Source: an uncultured Prevotellaceae bacterium
GTDB taxonomy: Bacteria; Bacteroidota; Bacteroidia; Bacteroidales; Bacteroidaceae
Direction of reading: 5' to 3'
Assembly (NCBI GenBank): GCA_900316265.1
Contig: ONCH01000012.1
Span: 1 to 64,000, forward strand
Length of the DNA stretch: 64,000 nucleotides
Every line of letters starts with the position of its first letter. The stretch's first letter is position 1. Made by a program: the position numbers and the translations under genes. Shown piece after piece: positions 19,446-28,743 of this stretch. The notes under the pieces are model-generated. The model saw only the letters and a program-made list of their open reading frames with translations, did no database searches and was not told the DNA's origin.

Positions 19446-22151
19446 TTACTTCTGTGCTTTCAGTGCAGCGATAGACTCCTTGAGAGCAGCAATCTTCTCC
19501 TCAGAGTCGCTCTGCTTCTTACGCTCCATAGCGACAACAGCCTCAGGAGCATTGGCGACGAAACGCTCGTTGGAGAGCTTCTTCAGGACACCCTGCAGGA
19601 AACCTTCCAGGTGCTGCAACTGAGCCTCCATCTTCTGGATTTCAGCATCCACGTCAATCATGTTGCCCAGAGGTACGGCAAACTCGTCGGTACCAATCAT
19701 GAAGGCACTGGCGGTGGCATCTTTCTCAGCAACAACCTCGATGCTGCTCAGGTTGGCCATCTTCATGATGACGGCGTTGAAGGCCTCGTAGCGGTTCTGA
19801 GCAACAGCCTGCAACGGGAGCTGTTCCTTGGGGGCGATGTTCTTCTGATTGCGAACCATACGAACGGCAGAGACAAGCTGCTTGACGCTCTCAATCTGAG
19901 CGGCGAACTCGTCGTCAGCAGTAGTAGGAGCAGAAAGATGCAGGCTGACACGCATGATGCTCTCGCCATCCTTGCGGTCGTAGAGGTGCTGCCACAGCTC
20001 CTCGGTAATGAACGGCATGAAGGGGTGCAGCATCATGAGCAGCTGTTCGAAGAACTCCAGTGTCTTATTGTAGGTCTGCTGGTCGATAGGCTGTGCCTCG
20101 CCATTGATGTAGGCAGGCTTCACCATCTCCAGATACCAGCTGGAGAACTCATCCCAGAAGAGCTTATAGACAGCCATCAGGGCCTCAGAGATACGATACT
20201 TCTTGAACAGGTCGTCCACCTCAGCGTTGGTCTGCTTCAGCTTAGCCTCAAACCAAGCGGTAGCAATCTTGCCAGCCTCTGACTGTGGCATCTCAGCAAC
20301 CTTCCAACCCTTAACCAGACGGAAAGCATTCCAGATCTTATTGTTGAAGTTACGGCCCTGCTCGCAGAGTGCCTCGTCGAAGAGGATGTCGTTACCGGCA
20401 GGTGCAGAGAGCATCATACCCATACGCACACCATCGGCACCGAACTTCTCTATGAGCTCGATGGGGTCAGGTGAGTTACCCAGCGACTTCGACATCTTAC
20501 GGCCCAGCTTGTCGCGAACGATACCAGTGAAGTAAACACTTCTGAATGGCATATCGCCAACATATTCGTAGCCAGCCATAATCATTCGTGAAACCCAGAA
20601 GAAGATGATATCCGGACCAGTCACGAGGACATTGGTGGGATAATAGTATTTCAGTTCCTCGTTGCCAGGGTTGTTGATGCCATCAAACAGCGAGATAGGC
20701 CACAGCCATGATGAGAACCACGTATCGAGGGCATCCTCTTCCTGACGCAGGTCGCCATCCGTAATCTTCGGATCCTTCTCCTGTGCCAGCTTCAGTGCCT
20801 TCTTGCGAGTCTCGGCTACAACGAAGTCGCCCTCCTCATTATAATAATAAGCAGGAATGCGGTGACCCCACCACAGCTGACGAGAGATACACCAGTCCTG
20901 GATGTTCTCCAGCCAGTTCTTATAGGTGTTCACGTATTTCTGTGGATAGAACTTCAATTCACCATTGAGCACGGGAGGCAGAGCGATGTCAGCAAAGTGC
21001 TGCATATTGAGGAACCACTGCAGCGAGAGACGGGGCTCAATGGCGGTGTCGGGGTTACGCTCAGAGTAGCCTACCTTGTTGACGTAGTCCTCAATCTTCT
21101 CCATCAGACCGGCTTCCTGCAGGTCCTTGGCAATCTGCTTGCGGCAGTCGAAGCGGTCCATACCGACATAGAGCGGACTCTGCTCAGAGATGGTACCATC
21201 AGCATTGAAGATATCGATGGTCTCCAGGTTGTGGGTCTTGCCCAGCATGTAGTCGTTGGTGTCGTGAGCAGGGGTCACCTTCAAGCAACCCGTACCGAAC
21301 TCGATATCCACGTAGCGGTCCTCGATAACGGGAATCACGCGGTTCACCAACGGAACAATCACCTTCTTGCCCTTCAGCCACTGGTTCTTCGGGTCCTTGG
21401 GGTTGATACACATAGCGGTATCACCCATGATGGTCTCAGGACGCGTGGTGGCTACGACAGCGTAGTAGCCGCGGTCGTCTTTATGGATGACATTTCCTTC
21501 TTGGTTCTCGTATGCTGCGATATCATCGCAGCTACCCTCGACATAATACTTCAGGTGGAACAGATGACTCTGCTCTTCCTTGTAAATAACCTCCTCAGTA
21601 GAGAGGGCGGTCAGTGCCTTGGGGTCCCAGTTGACCATGCGCAGACCACGATAGATGAGTCCCTTGTTGTAGAGGTCAACAAACACCTTGATAACACTCT
21701 CCGAGCGCTTCTCGTCCATCGTGAAGGCGGTGCGGTCCCAGTCGCAGCTGGCACCTAAGCGGCGCAACTGCTTCAGGATAATGCCACCATGCTCGTCGGT
21801 CCACTCCCAGGCATGCTTTAAGAACTGCTCACGGGTCAGGTCGCGCTTCTTGATGCCCTGCTCAGCCAACTTCTTTACCACCTTAGCCTCGGTAGCAATA
21901 GATGCATGGTCTGTGCCAGGTACCCACAGCGCATTCTTACCCTCCATACGGGCACGACGCACCAGGATGTCCTGAATAGTGTTGTTCAACATGTGTCCCA
22001 TGTGCAGCACACCTGTCACATTGGGCGGTGGGATAACGATGGTGTAGGGTTCACGTCCATCGGGTTTGCTGGCAAAGAGCTTATTGTCCAGCCAGTACTG
22101 ATACCATTTTGATTCGACCTCTTTTGGGTCGTATTTACTTGCTAATTCCAT
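19446..22151 (-). CDS. valS: Valyl-tRNA synthetase
   Basis: Class I aminoacyl-tRNA synthetase of 901 residues that charges tRNA-Val and edits threonine. The class I signature is [14 protein letters not shown] and the second signature is [11 protein letters not shown]. The CP1 editing domain contains [12 protein letters not shown], and the C-terminal coiled-coil tail (residues about 830-901) is typical of ValRS. The start at 22151 ([13 protein letters not shown]) matches the usual N terminus. A -7 element lies 22 bases upstream. Confidence 0.98.
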   Translation of the reverse strand: MELASKYDPKEVESKWYQYWLDNKLFASKPDGREPYTIVIPPPNVTGVLHMGHMLNNTIQDILVRRARMEGKNALWVPGTDHASIATEAKVVKKLAEQGIKKRDLTREQFLKHAWEWTDEHGGIILKQLRRLGASCDWDRTAFTMDEKRSESVIKVFVDLYNKGLIYRGLRMVNWDPKALTALSTEEVIYKEEQSHLFHLKYYVEGSCDDIAAYENQEGNVIHKDDRGYYAVVATTRPETIMGDTAMCINPKDPKNQWLKGKKVIVPLVNRVIPVIEDRYVDIEFGTGCLKVTPAHDTNDYMLGKTHNLETIDIFNADGTISEQSPLYVGMDRFDCRKQIAKDLQEAGLMEKIEDYVNKVGYSERNPDTAIEPRLSLQWFLNMQHFADIALPPVLNGELKFYPQKYVNTYKNWLENIQDWCISRQLWWGHRIPAYYYNEEGDFVVAETRKKALKLAQEKDPKITDGDLRQEEDALDTWFSSWLWPISLFDGINNPGNEELKYYYPTNVLVTGPDIIFFWVSRMIMAGYEYVGDMPFRSVYFTGIVRDKLGRKMSKSLGNSPDPIELIEKFGADGVRMGMMLSAPAGNDILFDEALCEQGRNFNNKIWNAFRLVKGWKVAEMPQSEAGKIATAWFEAKLKQTNAEVDDLFKKYRISEALMAVYKLFWDEFSSWYLEMVKPAYINGEAQPIDQQTYNKTLEFFEQLLMMLHPFMPFITEELWQHLYDRKDGESIMRVSLHLSAPTTADDEFAAQIESVKQLVSAVRMVRNQKNIAPKEQLPLQAVAQNRYEAFNAVIMKMANLSSIEVVAEKDATASAFMIGTDEFAVPLGNMIDVDAEIQKMEAQLQHLEGFLQGVLKKLSNERFVANAPEAVVAMERKKQSDSEEKIAALKESIAALKAQK

Positions 22152-22173
22152 ATACCTTATTATAAATTGGGTG

Positions 22174-22181
22174 CAAAGGTA
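22174..22181 (-). promoter_or_regulatory. -7 promoter element for valS
   Basis: TACCTTTG on the minus strand, 22 bases from the valS ATG. The rnpB promoter points the other way 43 bp further on. Confidence 0.6.
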
Positions 22182-22223
22182 CGAATATTTTATGAAATAG
22201 GATTAATATTTAAGATTTTTTTG

Positions 22224-22231
22224 TACCTTTG
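22224..22231 (+). promoter_or_regulatory. -7 promoter element for rnpB
   Basis: TACCTTTG ends 6 bases before the first base of the RNase P RNA P1 stem. Because the 5' end of this RNA is fixed by its structure, the spacing calibrates this promoter class: transcription starts about 7 bases after the final G. Confidence 0.75.
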
Positions 22232-22237
22232 CACGCT

Positions 22238-22605
22238 GAAAGCAGAGCCACGGTCTGTCGCTGGTGTCCATAGGGGCACGAGAGGAAAGTCCGGGCAGCA
22301 TAGGACGCTCCACTGGTGAAAGTGCCAGCTATTGGTGACAGTAGGATATGGGAGAAGAAAATGACCGCCCATACGTGGGTAAGGGTGAGAAGGTGGTGTA
22401 AGAGACCACCAGCCGGCGGGTGATCGTCGGGCTGTTCCATCTGGAGGCTGCAAGTTCGCGTATACCATCGGCTGAGGGCTGTCCGTCCGAGGCGCTAGCC
22501 ACGATGGAGGGTAGAATGCTAGAGCCGTAGGGTAACCTGCGGAGTAGATAAATGACAGACACCCCGCAAGGGGTACAGGACCCGGCTTACAGGGGCTCTG
22601 CTTTC
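22238..22605 (+). ncRNA. rnpB: RNase P RNA, type A
   Basis: Catalytic RNA that removes 5' leaders from pre-tRNAs. The conserved core GAGGAAAGTCCGGGC is near 22281, and the pairing partner region AGGACCCGGCTTAC is near the 3' end. The 12-base P1 strands GAAAGCAGAGCC and GGCTCTGCTTTC lie at the two ends and pair perfectly, which fixes the limits. A T-rich stretch follows. It has its own promoter. Open frames on the other strand in this interval are chance. Confidence 0.95.
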
Positions 22606-22626
22606 TTTTCATAATAATTTGTTGCT

Positions 22627-23949
22627 ATGCCTAAAAACAACCTGCAGAGTATTATCAAGTTCTTCCAGACCGATATATGGAGAATCAATCAGGGAGATGT
22701 CTCGCCTGTGAAATTCCTGTTGTTGGAAATTGCTAAGAAGCTGTTGCTGGCCATTCGTTTCTTTACCACGAAAGGTGTCCTGCAGAAAGCCTCGGCACTG
22801 ACTTATTCCACGTTGCTGGCCATCGTACCCATCACGGCTGTGGTCTTTGCCATTGCCCGTGGTTTTGGTTATAGTAAGTATATTGAGGTTTGGTTCAGCG
22901 ATGCCTTCGAGTCGCAGCCACAGGTGGCAGAGGTGATCATCGGCTTCGTCAACAGCTATCTGGTACATACCAAGAGTGGCGTCTTCCTGGGTATCGGTTT
23001 GATATTCATGCTTTATACGGTACTCATGCTGGTCAGCAATGTGGAGGACGCCTTCAACGAGATTTGGCAGGTTAAGAAGCCTCGCTCCATCTTCCGTACC
23101 TTCACGGACTATCTGGCCATGTTCTTCCTCTTTCCTATCATTATTGTGCTCACGTCGGGTATCTCCATCTTCATGGCAACGATTGCCAACTCCATGCCAG
23201 ACTTCCTGTTGCTGGGTCCCACGCTACGCTTCCTCATCGACTTGATACCATACGTACTGATGTCGGGCATGTTCATGGCGCTCTACATCTTTATGCCCAA
23301 TACGCATGTCAAACCTATCAATGCCTTATTCCCAGGCATTCTGGCAGGTTTCGCCATGCAGGGATTGCAGATATTCTATATCCATTCGCAGATATTCCTC
23401 TCCAGCTACAATGCCATCTACGGTTCATTTGCCGCCCTGCCGTTGTTCATGCTGTGGGTACAGATCTCGTGGACCATCTGCCTCTTTGGTGCCGAACTGT
23501 GTTACACCAATCAGAACCTCGACTACTACGACTACGACGCCAATACGGGTGAGATCAGTCATCGCTATAAGATGCTGCTCAACGCCTTGATTATAAGTCG
23601 CATCTGCAAGCGTTTCGCCAACGGACAACGTCCCTTGACTGCGCTGGAAATCAGTGGCGAGACGAACATTCCCATTCGTATAGTCAATGACCTGCTCTAC
23701 GAACAGATTGCTGCAGGACTGATTATTGAGATAACAAGCGACGAGAAGGGAGAAATCTCACGCTTCATGCCTGCTGAAGATATCAAGAATCTCACGCTGG
23801 GCACGATGATTGACCGCCTGGAGTCGCATGGCTCATGGAAGATAGATCTCGACGTCAGCAATCTCTTCTCTGAGAAGTGGGGCAGGGCGATGGAACTACG
23901 CAGTACCTACCTGCACGATGCACGCGATATCCTCTTACAAGACCTCTAA
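22627..23949 (+). CDS. YihY/BrkB-family membrane protein
   Basis: 440 residues with about six membrane helices in the first 300 (YihY/UPF0761 domain, for example KASALTYSTLLAIVPITAV and LPLFMLWVQISWTICLFGAELCY) and a C-terminal soluble part resembling a winged helix (ALEISGETNIPIRIVNDLL). Members have been annotated as RNase BN or virulence factor BrkB. Neither function is established for this group. It follows rnpB by 21 bp and probably relies on read-through or the rnpB promoter. Confidence 0.85.
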   Translation: MPKNNLQSIIKFFQTDIWRINQGDVSPVKFLLLEIAKKLLLAIRFFTTKGVLQKASALTYSTLLAIVPITAVVFAIARGFGYSKYIEVWFSDAFESQPQVAEVIIGFVNSYLVHTKSGVFLGIGLIFMLYTVLMLVSNVEDAFNEIWQVKKPRSIFRTFTDYLAMFFLFPIIIVLTSGISIFMATIANSMPDFLLLGPTLRFLIDLIPYVLMSGMFMALYIFMPNTHVKPINALFPGILAGFAMQGLQIFYIHSQIFLSSYNAIYGSFAALPLFMLWVQISWTICLFGAELCYTNQNLDYYDYDANTGEISHRYKMLLNALIISRICKRFANGQRPLTALEISGETNIPIRIVNDLLYEQIAAGLIIEITSDEKGEISRFMPAEDIKNLTLGTMIDRLESHGSWKIDLDVSNLFSEKWGRAMELRSTYLHDARDILLQDL

Positions 23950-24035
23950 AATACCTAGTGGATTGTCCTGATTGCCTCGTTTTTTGATAAAAACACCCCT
24001 TCAACGCACTTTTTTTGAAAAAAGTCTGCAAAATA

Positions 24036-24067
24036 TTTGGTGGTTCGCAAAAAACTCCGTACCTTTG
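24036..24067 (+). promoter_or_regulatory. Promoter of the tRNA-Arg gene
   Basis: A TTTG at 24036-24039 is separated by 20 bases from TACCTTTG at 24060-24067, fitting the -33/-7 layout of the Bacteroidetes primary sigma factor. The block around it is closely similar to the promoter of the Gly-Leu-Leu-Gly tRNA cluster at 28435-28465. Confidence 0.75.
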
Positions 24068-24133
24068 CACCCGCAAATCAGAAATCGACCGCTGCGTTTA
24101 GCGCAAGTCGGACAAGAAGAGGAGCCAAGAGAG

Positions 24134-24207
24134 GGTTCCGTAGCTCAACTGAATAGAGCATCTGACTACGGATCAGAAGGTTGTGGGTTTGAATCCCGCC
24201 GGAATCA
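24134..24207 (+). tRNA. tRNA-Arg (anticodon ACG)
   Basis: A 74-base cloverleaf. The acceptor strands GGTTCCG and CGGAATC pair with one G-U, the anticodon arm is TCTGA-CTACGGA-TCAGA with ACG at 24168-24170, and the T arm is GTGGG-TTTGAAT-CCCGC. The discriminator is A and CCA is not encoded. Confidence 0.95.
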
Positions 24208-24224
24208 CAAACGAAATCAAAAGA

Positions 24225-24262
24225 TAGCGAGCAAAGTTCTACTTTAGCTCGTTATTTTTTTT
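24225..24262 (+). terminator. Terminator after tRNA-Arg
   Basis: An interrupted stem (GCGAGC-AAAGT with ACTTT-A-GCTCGT, one bulged A) is followed by a run of eight T. Confidence 0.75.
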
Positions 24263-24270
24263 ATAAACTC

Positions 24271-24361
24271 AGCCTAATAAGTATCAATTATTAGCCTAAT
24301 ACAGACGCGTATTAGGCTAGTACTGAATCGTATTAGCGTGATAACGTATGCGTATTAGGCT
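24271..24361. repeat. Cluster of AGCCTAATA / TATTAGGCT inverted repeats
   Basis: Two direct copies of AGCCTAATA (24271, 24293) and two copies of its complement TATTAGGCT (24310, 24353), plus partial copies near 24331, in a 150-bp spacer with no gene. Several alternative hairpins are possible. No match to a protein-binding site is recognised. Confidence 0.65.
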
Positions 24362-24369
24362 GGTAATTA

Positions 24370-24405
24370 GAATAGGAGGGAAACAATAGCGTTTCCCTCC
24401 TATTC
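24370..24405. terminator. Terminator downstream of the C1 peptidase gene
   Basis: A perfect 15-bp stem (GAATAGGAGGGAAAC with GTTTCCCTCCTATTC) with a 6-base loop, 21 bp beyond the peptidase stop codon on the minus strand. Its symmetry allows function in both directions. Confidence 0.8.
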
Positions 24406-24426
24406 TGTTATATGCTGTCAGCAGGA

Positions 24427-25626
24427 CTATAGTCCGAGTTTCTTGCGGATGTCCTTGGGGATAGCGTTCTTGTTGATGAGGAAGTCCATGGTGTTGGCGG
24501 CGATGAAGGCCTTGGTCATGTACCAGATGCCTTTGTAGTCGCCCGTCTCACCCCATGAGTTCTTCACCATGTAGTACTCCTTGCCGTTCTGGTCCTTGGC
24601 AACACCGTAGATAAGCATGCCATGGTCGTCGGTGAGCTCCCAGTTGTCGAAACGCTCCTGGCGCAGCTCCTGAGTGGGGATAATCTCAGGAACGGTGCAA
24701 CCTAACGAGTCGATAATATCACGCTTCTTAGTGGTAGAGAGCTTGAGCCATTTGGCCATATCACTGCCACGCAGGCTCTGAGCAGCCTTGCTGTCGATGG
24801 CGTAGGCCAGACCCTTGCGAGTGAAGCCATCTTCAGAAACGTCGCCACCCCATGCCACGGTGTAGCCCTTGTCGATAGCATTGTCAATGACTTTCATCAT
24901 CTCGTCCATAGGCAGGTTGTAAGACTGTGGGAAACGCCAGTTGTCCTGTACCTCTACAGCGAAGGTGGTATAGAAGGGATGATGCGTGTAAGAGGTGATG
25001 CTGACATAGTCGTCAAGGTTGATGCCCAGCGAAGCCATGAAGCTCTTCGGGGTGTACTTTTTGCCCTCGTAGGTGAACTCCTCAGGGCACTTGCCGAGGT
25101 AGGCATCGAGGATGCCCTGCAGACCGACCTTCCACTGGTTAGAGATCTTCTTGGCATCGCTCTTGGCAATAGCTGCCACGTAAGGCTCCATGATGCTAAA
25201 GAACTCGTTGAAGTTGTTCAGTGAGTCACCATACAGTGAGCCGGGGAAAGGCATGATGCCCTGTGGGATAATACCGTGGGTCTTCATAGTAGCCAGCACA
25301 TCCTCTGCACTACCGCCCTGTGAGAACTGGCAGTCACCATGGAAGCGAACCACCTGGATGGCACGGTCCATATAGGTCTTGTTGGCCACGAACGACTCTT
25401 CAAGGTCATAGGTCTTGCCTGTAGCCTTCAGAATTTCAGCCTCAAAGAAGGAGAGGGTGGAGTAGTCCCAGCACGTACCTGAGCGGTTCTGGTCCTTGAT
25501 GCTGGTGATGGGGTTTTCCTTAATCGTTGTAAATACGGGTTTGTTGTTGACAGAGTCTTTCTTTTCCTCTGCCTGTGCGCCAAGGGCTACAAGAGCCAGC
25601 AGCGCGAGAGTCATTAGTTTTTTCAT
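24427..25626 (-). CDS. Exported C1 family (bleomycin-hydrolase-like) cysteine peptidase
   Basis: 399 residues with an N-terminal signal peptide (MKKLMTLALLALVALGAQA). Papain-clan catalytic residues are visible: Cys in QNRSGTCWDYS, His in DDHGMLIYG, and Asn in KNSWGETG. The general layout matches the C1B aminopeptidase C/bleomycin hydrolase group. Members of that group are usually cytoplasmic, but this one carries an export signal, which is common in the Bacteroidales. It lies 23 bp downstream of the aminopeptidase P gene, so the two form a peptide-degrading operon. Confidence 0.88.
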   Translation of the reverse strand: MKKLMTLALLALVALGAQAEEKKDSVNNKPVFTTIKENPITSIKDQNRSGTCWDYSTLSFFEAEILKATGKTYDLEESFVANKTYMDRAIQVVRFHGDCQFSQGGSAEDVLATMKTHGIIPQGIMPFPGSLYGDSLNNFNEFFSIMEPYVAAIAKSDAKKISNQWKVGLQGILDAYLGKCPEEFTYEGKKYTPKSFMASLGINLDDYVSITSYTHHPFYTTFAVEVQDNWRFPQSYNLPMDEMMKVIDNAIDKGYTVAWGGDVSEDGFTRKGLAYAIDSKAAQSLRGSDMAKWLKLSTTKKRDIIDSLGCTVPEIIPTQELRQERFDNWELTDDHGMLIYGVAKDQNGKEYYMVKNSWGETGDYKGIWYMTKAFIAANTMDFLINKNAIPKDIRKKLGL

Positions 25627-25639
25627 GTTGTTATTTAAT

Positions 25640-25657
25640 CGTTATTACGTTATTTCG
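25640..25657. repeat. 8-bp-period repeat over the pepP stop codon
   Basis: CGTTATTA and CGTTATTT followed by CG, in the spacer between pepP and the C1 peptidase gene. The pepP stop codon (minus strand) lies inside the second unit. Related to arrays at 34579 and 38412. Confidence 0.6.
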
Positions 25658-27050
25658 AAATGTTGGACGCCATGAACGTTTCGAGTTCTTTTACGTGATA
25701 GGGGATGCGCTTGTCGCCCAGGAAGCGGCAACCGTCCTTGGTAATGAGCACGTCGTCCTCGATACGGATGCCACCAAAGTCTTTGTATGTTTCGATTTTG
25801 TCGAAACACAGGAACTCCTTGCAGTGACCACTGGCTTCCCACTCGTCGATGAGTGCCGGGATGAAGTAGATGCCTGGCTCGTCGGTGACGACAAAGCCTT
25901 CTTCCAAACGGCGACCCATGCGCAGGCAGTTGGTACCGAACTGTTCGAGGTTAGGACGCGTCTCGTCGTCGAAACCGACATAGATCTGGCCCAGTCCTTC
26001 CATGTCGTGAACATCCATTCCCATCATGTGGCCCAGTCCGTGAGGCAGGAACATGGCGTGGGCACCGGCACGAACGGCCTCGTCGGTGTCGCCCTTCATG
26101 AGGCCCAGTTCCTTCAGACGCTCTGTCATCATGCGACAGACGGCAAAGTGAACATCCATATATTTCACGCCAGGTTTAGCAACCTCCAGCACGTAGTCGT
26201 GGCAGGCCTCTACAATGGAGTAGATTTCCAGCTGACGCTGGGTGAACTGACCAGATACAGGCATGGTACGTGTGTGGTCAGAACAGTAGTCATCGAGTTC
26301 GCAACCTGCATCGCAGAGTGCCAAGCGACCAGCTTCCAAAGGTGCTGCCGACGGGTTGCCATGCATGATTTCGCCATGCTGTGAGAAAATGGTGGCAAAA
26401 CTATTTCCTTGAGACATGCTGCGGGCGATGCCGTCCACCTGTCCACCAATGTAGCGCTCTGTCACACCGGGCTTAATCAGTCGCTGGGCGGTGGTATGCA
26501 TCTCGTAACCAATGTCACAGGCACGGTCAATGGCGGCAATCTCCTGTGGCTCCTTGGTGGCGCGCATCTTGACGACAGCCTTGATAAGCTTCAGTGAGGC
26601 GGCCTCCTTCTGCTTGGAAGGATGGATGCCCAGCAGGTCCATGATCATAATCTTCGTGTCGTGGCGGTAGGGTGGCAGGAAGTGAACCTGTTTAGAGGTG
26701 AGGGGTGAGAGGTGAGAGGTGAGCGCAGAGAGTGGTGCCGTTTTCGTGATGCCCACCTCTGTAGCAAGGTCGCTGATGGAGGGCGTAAAGCCCATCCATA
26801 CGATGTCCTCCACGTCGATGTCGTCGCCGAAGAGCCATTCTTCGTCGTTATCAATATCGATGACTCCTACCAGACCGTCACGGTGCTGCCCGAAGTAATA
26901 CAGGAACGAAGAGTCCTGACGCATGGGCGCATAGCTGTTGGCTGGATAGTTGCAGGGCGACTCATTATTGCCGAAGAGCACGATGACACCCTCGCCAACC
27001 AACTTTTTCAGTTCGGCACGACGCCGAATATAGGTATTTTTATCGAACAT
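25650..27050 (-). CDS. pepP: Xaa-Pro aminopeptidase (aminopeptidase P, M24B)
   Basis: 466-residue cytoplasmic metallopeptidase that removes an N-terminal residue before proline. The pita-bread metal ligands are seen in order: DAGCELDDYCSDHTR (two Asp), HGLGHMMGMDVHD (His), TDEPGIYF (Glu) and GGIRIEDDVLI (Glu). The N-terminal creatinase-like domain spans roughly residues 1-170 and contains a 7-bp-repeat-encoded insertion (SALTSHLSPLTS). It shares the strand with, and precedes, the C1 peptidase gene. Confidence 0.95.
   Translation of the reverse strand: MFDKNTYIRRRAELKKLVGEGVIVLFGNNESPCNYPANSYAPMRQDSSFLYYFGQHRDGLVGVIDIDNDEEWLFGDDIDVEDIVWMGFTPSISDLATEVGITKTAPLSALTSHLSPLTSKQVHFLPPYRHDTKIMIMDLLGIHPSKQKEAASLKLIKAVVKMRATKEPQEIAAIDRACDIGYEMHTTAQRLIKPGVTERYIGGQVDGIARSMSQGNSFATIFSQHGEIMHGNPSAAPLEAGRLALCDAGCELDDYCSDHTRTMPVSGQFTQRQLEIYSIVEACHDYVLEVAKPGVKYMDVHFAVCRMMTERLKELGLMKGDTDEAVRAGAHAMFLPHGLGHMMGMDVHDMEGLGQIYVGFDDETRPNLEQFGTNCLRMGRRLEEGFVVTDEPGIYFIPALIDEWEASGHCKEFLCFDKIETYKDFGGIRIEDDVLITKDGCRFLGDKRIPYHVKELETFMASNISK
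26695..26729. repeat. 7-bp tandem array inside the pepP coding sequence
   Basis: Plus-strand units GAGGTGA, GGGGTGA, GAGGTGA, GAGGTGA, then GCGCAGA. On the coding strand the array gives a Ser/Leu/Thr-rich segment in the N-terminal domain of PepP. Because 7 is not a multiple of 3, three units are needed to repeat the peptide. Confidence 0.85.
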
Positions 27051-27078
27051 AAAACGTGATAATTATTAAATTTCCATG

Positions 27079-27086
27079 CAAAGGTA
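27079..27086 (-). promoter_or_regulatory. -7 promoter element for pepP
   Basis: TACCTTTG on the minus strand, 28 bases upstream of the pepP ATG. It lies 43 bp from the divergent promoter of the next gene. Confidence 0.6.
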
Positions 27087-27129
27087 ATAAAAAAGTGGCA
27101 TGGAATTACGTATTATGCGGATTTTTAAC

Positions 27130-27137
27130 TAATTTTG
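27130..27137 (+). promoter_or_regulatory. -7 promoter element for the fucose-isomerase-like gene
   Basis: TAATTTTG on the plus strand, 24 bases upstream of the ATG at 27162. Confidence 0.5.
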
Positions 27138-27161
27138 TAGGCGAAAGTAAGATTATAACCG

Positions 27162-28361
27162 ATGAAAGCTATGAATATTGCGATTTACACACTGACATCT
27201 GAGCTCCACGACGAGCAGGCAGTAAGTACTGCAACACAGGAATTCCTTCGTTCACTGGGTGTAGACTACGAACTGAAAGGTTGCAACTATGCCGACTATG
27301 GTACCCATGCACTGGACTTGATATATGTACGCACCGGTGGTACAGAAGGTATCTTCAGGCGTCTGTTGCCCCAGCTGCAGCAGCAGAGCAATAAGCCGTT
27401 CTATTTACTGACCTCTGGCAAGAGCAACTCGCTGGCGGCCTCGATGGAGATTCTGTCGTTCCTCAGACAGCAACAGATACGTGGCGAAATAATTCATGGC
27501 AGTGAGGCGTATATGCACCACCGCATAACGCTGTTGGAGCGATTAGGCGAGACACTCAGAAAGCTGAAGGGTACAAGACTGGGTGTCATCGGTGAGCCTT
27601 CCGATTGGTTGATTAGCAGTGTGTATGACCGTCAAGCCGTGGCCGACCGTCTGGGTGTTGACATTATCGATGTGCCGATGTCAACACTGCTGGAAGCTAT
27701 CCGACAGACACCACAGATGACTCCTGCAGAGCAGAGCGACTGCGAAGAGATACAGCGTGCGTTGCCTGGTGCACAGCAAATCTATAGTGCGCTGCGCTAC
27801 TTGGTGGAACGTTATGGTTTACAGGGATTCACATTACGTTGCTTCGACCTGCTGACAGCTGTAAAGAATACGGGGTGCCTGGCATTAGCAAAGCTGAATG
27901 CGGAAGGGATTGTGGCTGGTTGCGAAGGCGATGTGCCCACCATGCTGACAATGGCAGTGACCAAAGCGTTGACGGGCGTTTCCGGTTTCCAGTGTAATCC
28001 GTCGCGTATCAATCCCGAGACGGGCGAGATATTGCTGGCTCATTGTACCATTCCGCTGAACATGGTGGAGCGCTATGAGTTCGACACACATTTTGAGTCG
28101 GGCATCGGCGTAGGCATCAGAGGATATATGAAGGAAGGTCCAGTGACTATCTTCAAGATGGCTGGCGACCTGTCGCGTTGTTTTATTGCCGAGGGTGAAC
28201 TGGTGCGTAATGAGGCTAATCCCGACCTCTGTCGGACTCAGCAAATTATCCAACTTTCTGACAAACGACAGGCATCTTATTTCCTGACGGAGCCTATCGG
28301 CAATCACCACGTGATTATTCCCGGACATCATCGTGAAGCACTGGAAGAGCTATATATATAA
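27162..28361 (+). CDS. L-fucose/L-arabinose isomerase-fold protein
   Basis: 399-residue cytoplasmic protein that looks like the shortened relatives of FucI/AraA. The key stretch is CEGDVPTMLTM, followed by GFQCNPSRINPETGEILLAHC, matching the C-terminal part of that fold where the substrate and metal site lies. The N-terminal half (to about residue 190) resembles the alternating alpha/beta domain seen in these isomerases. Full-length FucI is about 590 residues, so this is a compact homologue. The substrate is not identifiable, and the nearest sugar genes (fucP-like at 1.2 kb, hexuronate genes at 34-39 kb) are not adjacent. Confidence 0.7.
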   Translation: MKAMNIAIYTLTSELHDEQAVSTATQEFLRSLGVDYELKGCNYADYGTHALDLIYVRTGGTEGIFRRLLPQLQQQSNKPFYLLTSGKSNSLAASMEILSFLRQQQIRGEIIHGSEAYMHHRITLLERLGETLRKLKGTRLGVIGEPSDWLISSVYDRQAVADRLGVDIIDVPMSTLLEAIRQTPQMTPAEQSDCEEIQRALPGAQQIYSALRYLVERYGLQGFTLRCFDLLTAVKNTGCLALAKLNAEGIVAGCEGDVPTMLTMAVTKALTGVSGFQCNPSRINPETGEILLAHCTIPLNMVERYEFDTHFESGIGVGIRGYMKEGPVTIFKMAGDLSRCFIAEGELVRNEANPDLCRTQQIIQLSDKRQASYFLTEPIGNHHVIIPGHHREALEELYI

Positions 28362-28434
28362 TAAGGTGTAGTGGACTTCAGAGGTGCAGAAAGTACAGAA
28401 AACAATGTTTTTTTGAAAAAAACGGCTAAAAAGT

Positions 28435-28465
28435 TTTGGTAGTTCCAAAAAAAGTAGTACCTTTG
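28435..28465 (+). promoter_or_regulatory. Promoter of the tRNA cluster
   Basis: TTTG at 28435-28438, a 19-base spacer, then TACCTTTG at 28458-28465. The upstream run of T, GAAAAAA and the GGT-GTTC-AAAAA pattern is shared with the tRNA-Arg promoter near 24036, so both look like the same strong promoter type. Confidence 0.75.
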
Positions 28466-28507
28466 CATCCGCAATCGAGAGAGATGCCTTCCAAACAAGG
28501 AAGAAAC

Positions 28508-28580
28508 GCGGAAATAGCTCAGTTGGTAGAGCACAACCTTGCCAAGGTTGGGGTCGCGGGTCCGAGTCCCGTTTTCCGCT
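28508..28580 (+). tRNA. tRNA-Gly (anticodon GCC), copy 1
   Basis: A 73-base cloverleaf with acceptor GCGGAAA/TTTCCGC and anticodon loop TTGCCAA. Identical in sequence to the copy at 28916. CCA is not encoded. Confidence 0.96.
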
Positions 28581-28632
28581 CAACATGTTGAACAAAAAAG
28601 AGCATTTTACAAGTAGGCTTGTAATGAATAAT

Positions 28633-28714
28633 GCCCAGGTGGCGGAATTGGTAGACGCGCACGTTTCAGGTGCGTGTGCCGCGAGGCGTGCAGGTTCGAG
28701 TCCTGTTCTGGGCA
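28633..28714 (+). tRNA. tRNA-Leu (anticodon CAG)
   Basis: Class II tRNA of 82 bases with acceptor GCCCAGG/TCTGGGC and anticodon stem CACGT/GCGTG around CAG, with the long variable arm expected for leucine. CCA is not encoded. Confidence 0.95.
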
Positions 28715-28743
28715 CTCTTTTTTCTTCACACGTTATACATGAT

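Noticed and set aside
20862..21758. Open frame of about 300 codons antisense to valS
   Set aside because: valS is certain here. The antisense frame has no motif and no promoter.
22190..22612. Open frames across the RNase P RNA on the minus strand
   Set aside because: The interval is a structured RNA with P1 and core motifs. The translations are low in meaning.
23972..24247. Plus-strand frame across tRNA-Arg
   Set aside because: It covers the tRNA and its promoter and has no protein features.
24427..27050. C1 peptidase and pepP as part of a toxin or bacteriocin maturation locus
   Set aside because: No precursor peptide or ABC exporter is nearby. Ordinary peptide catabolism explains the pair.
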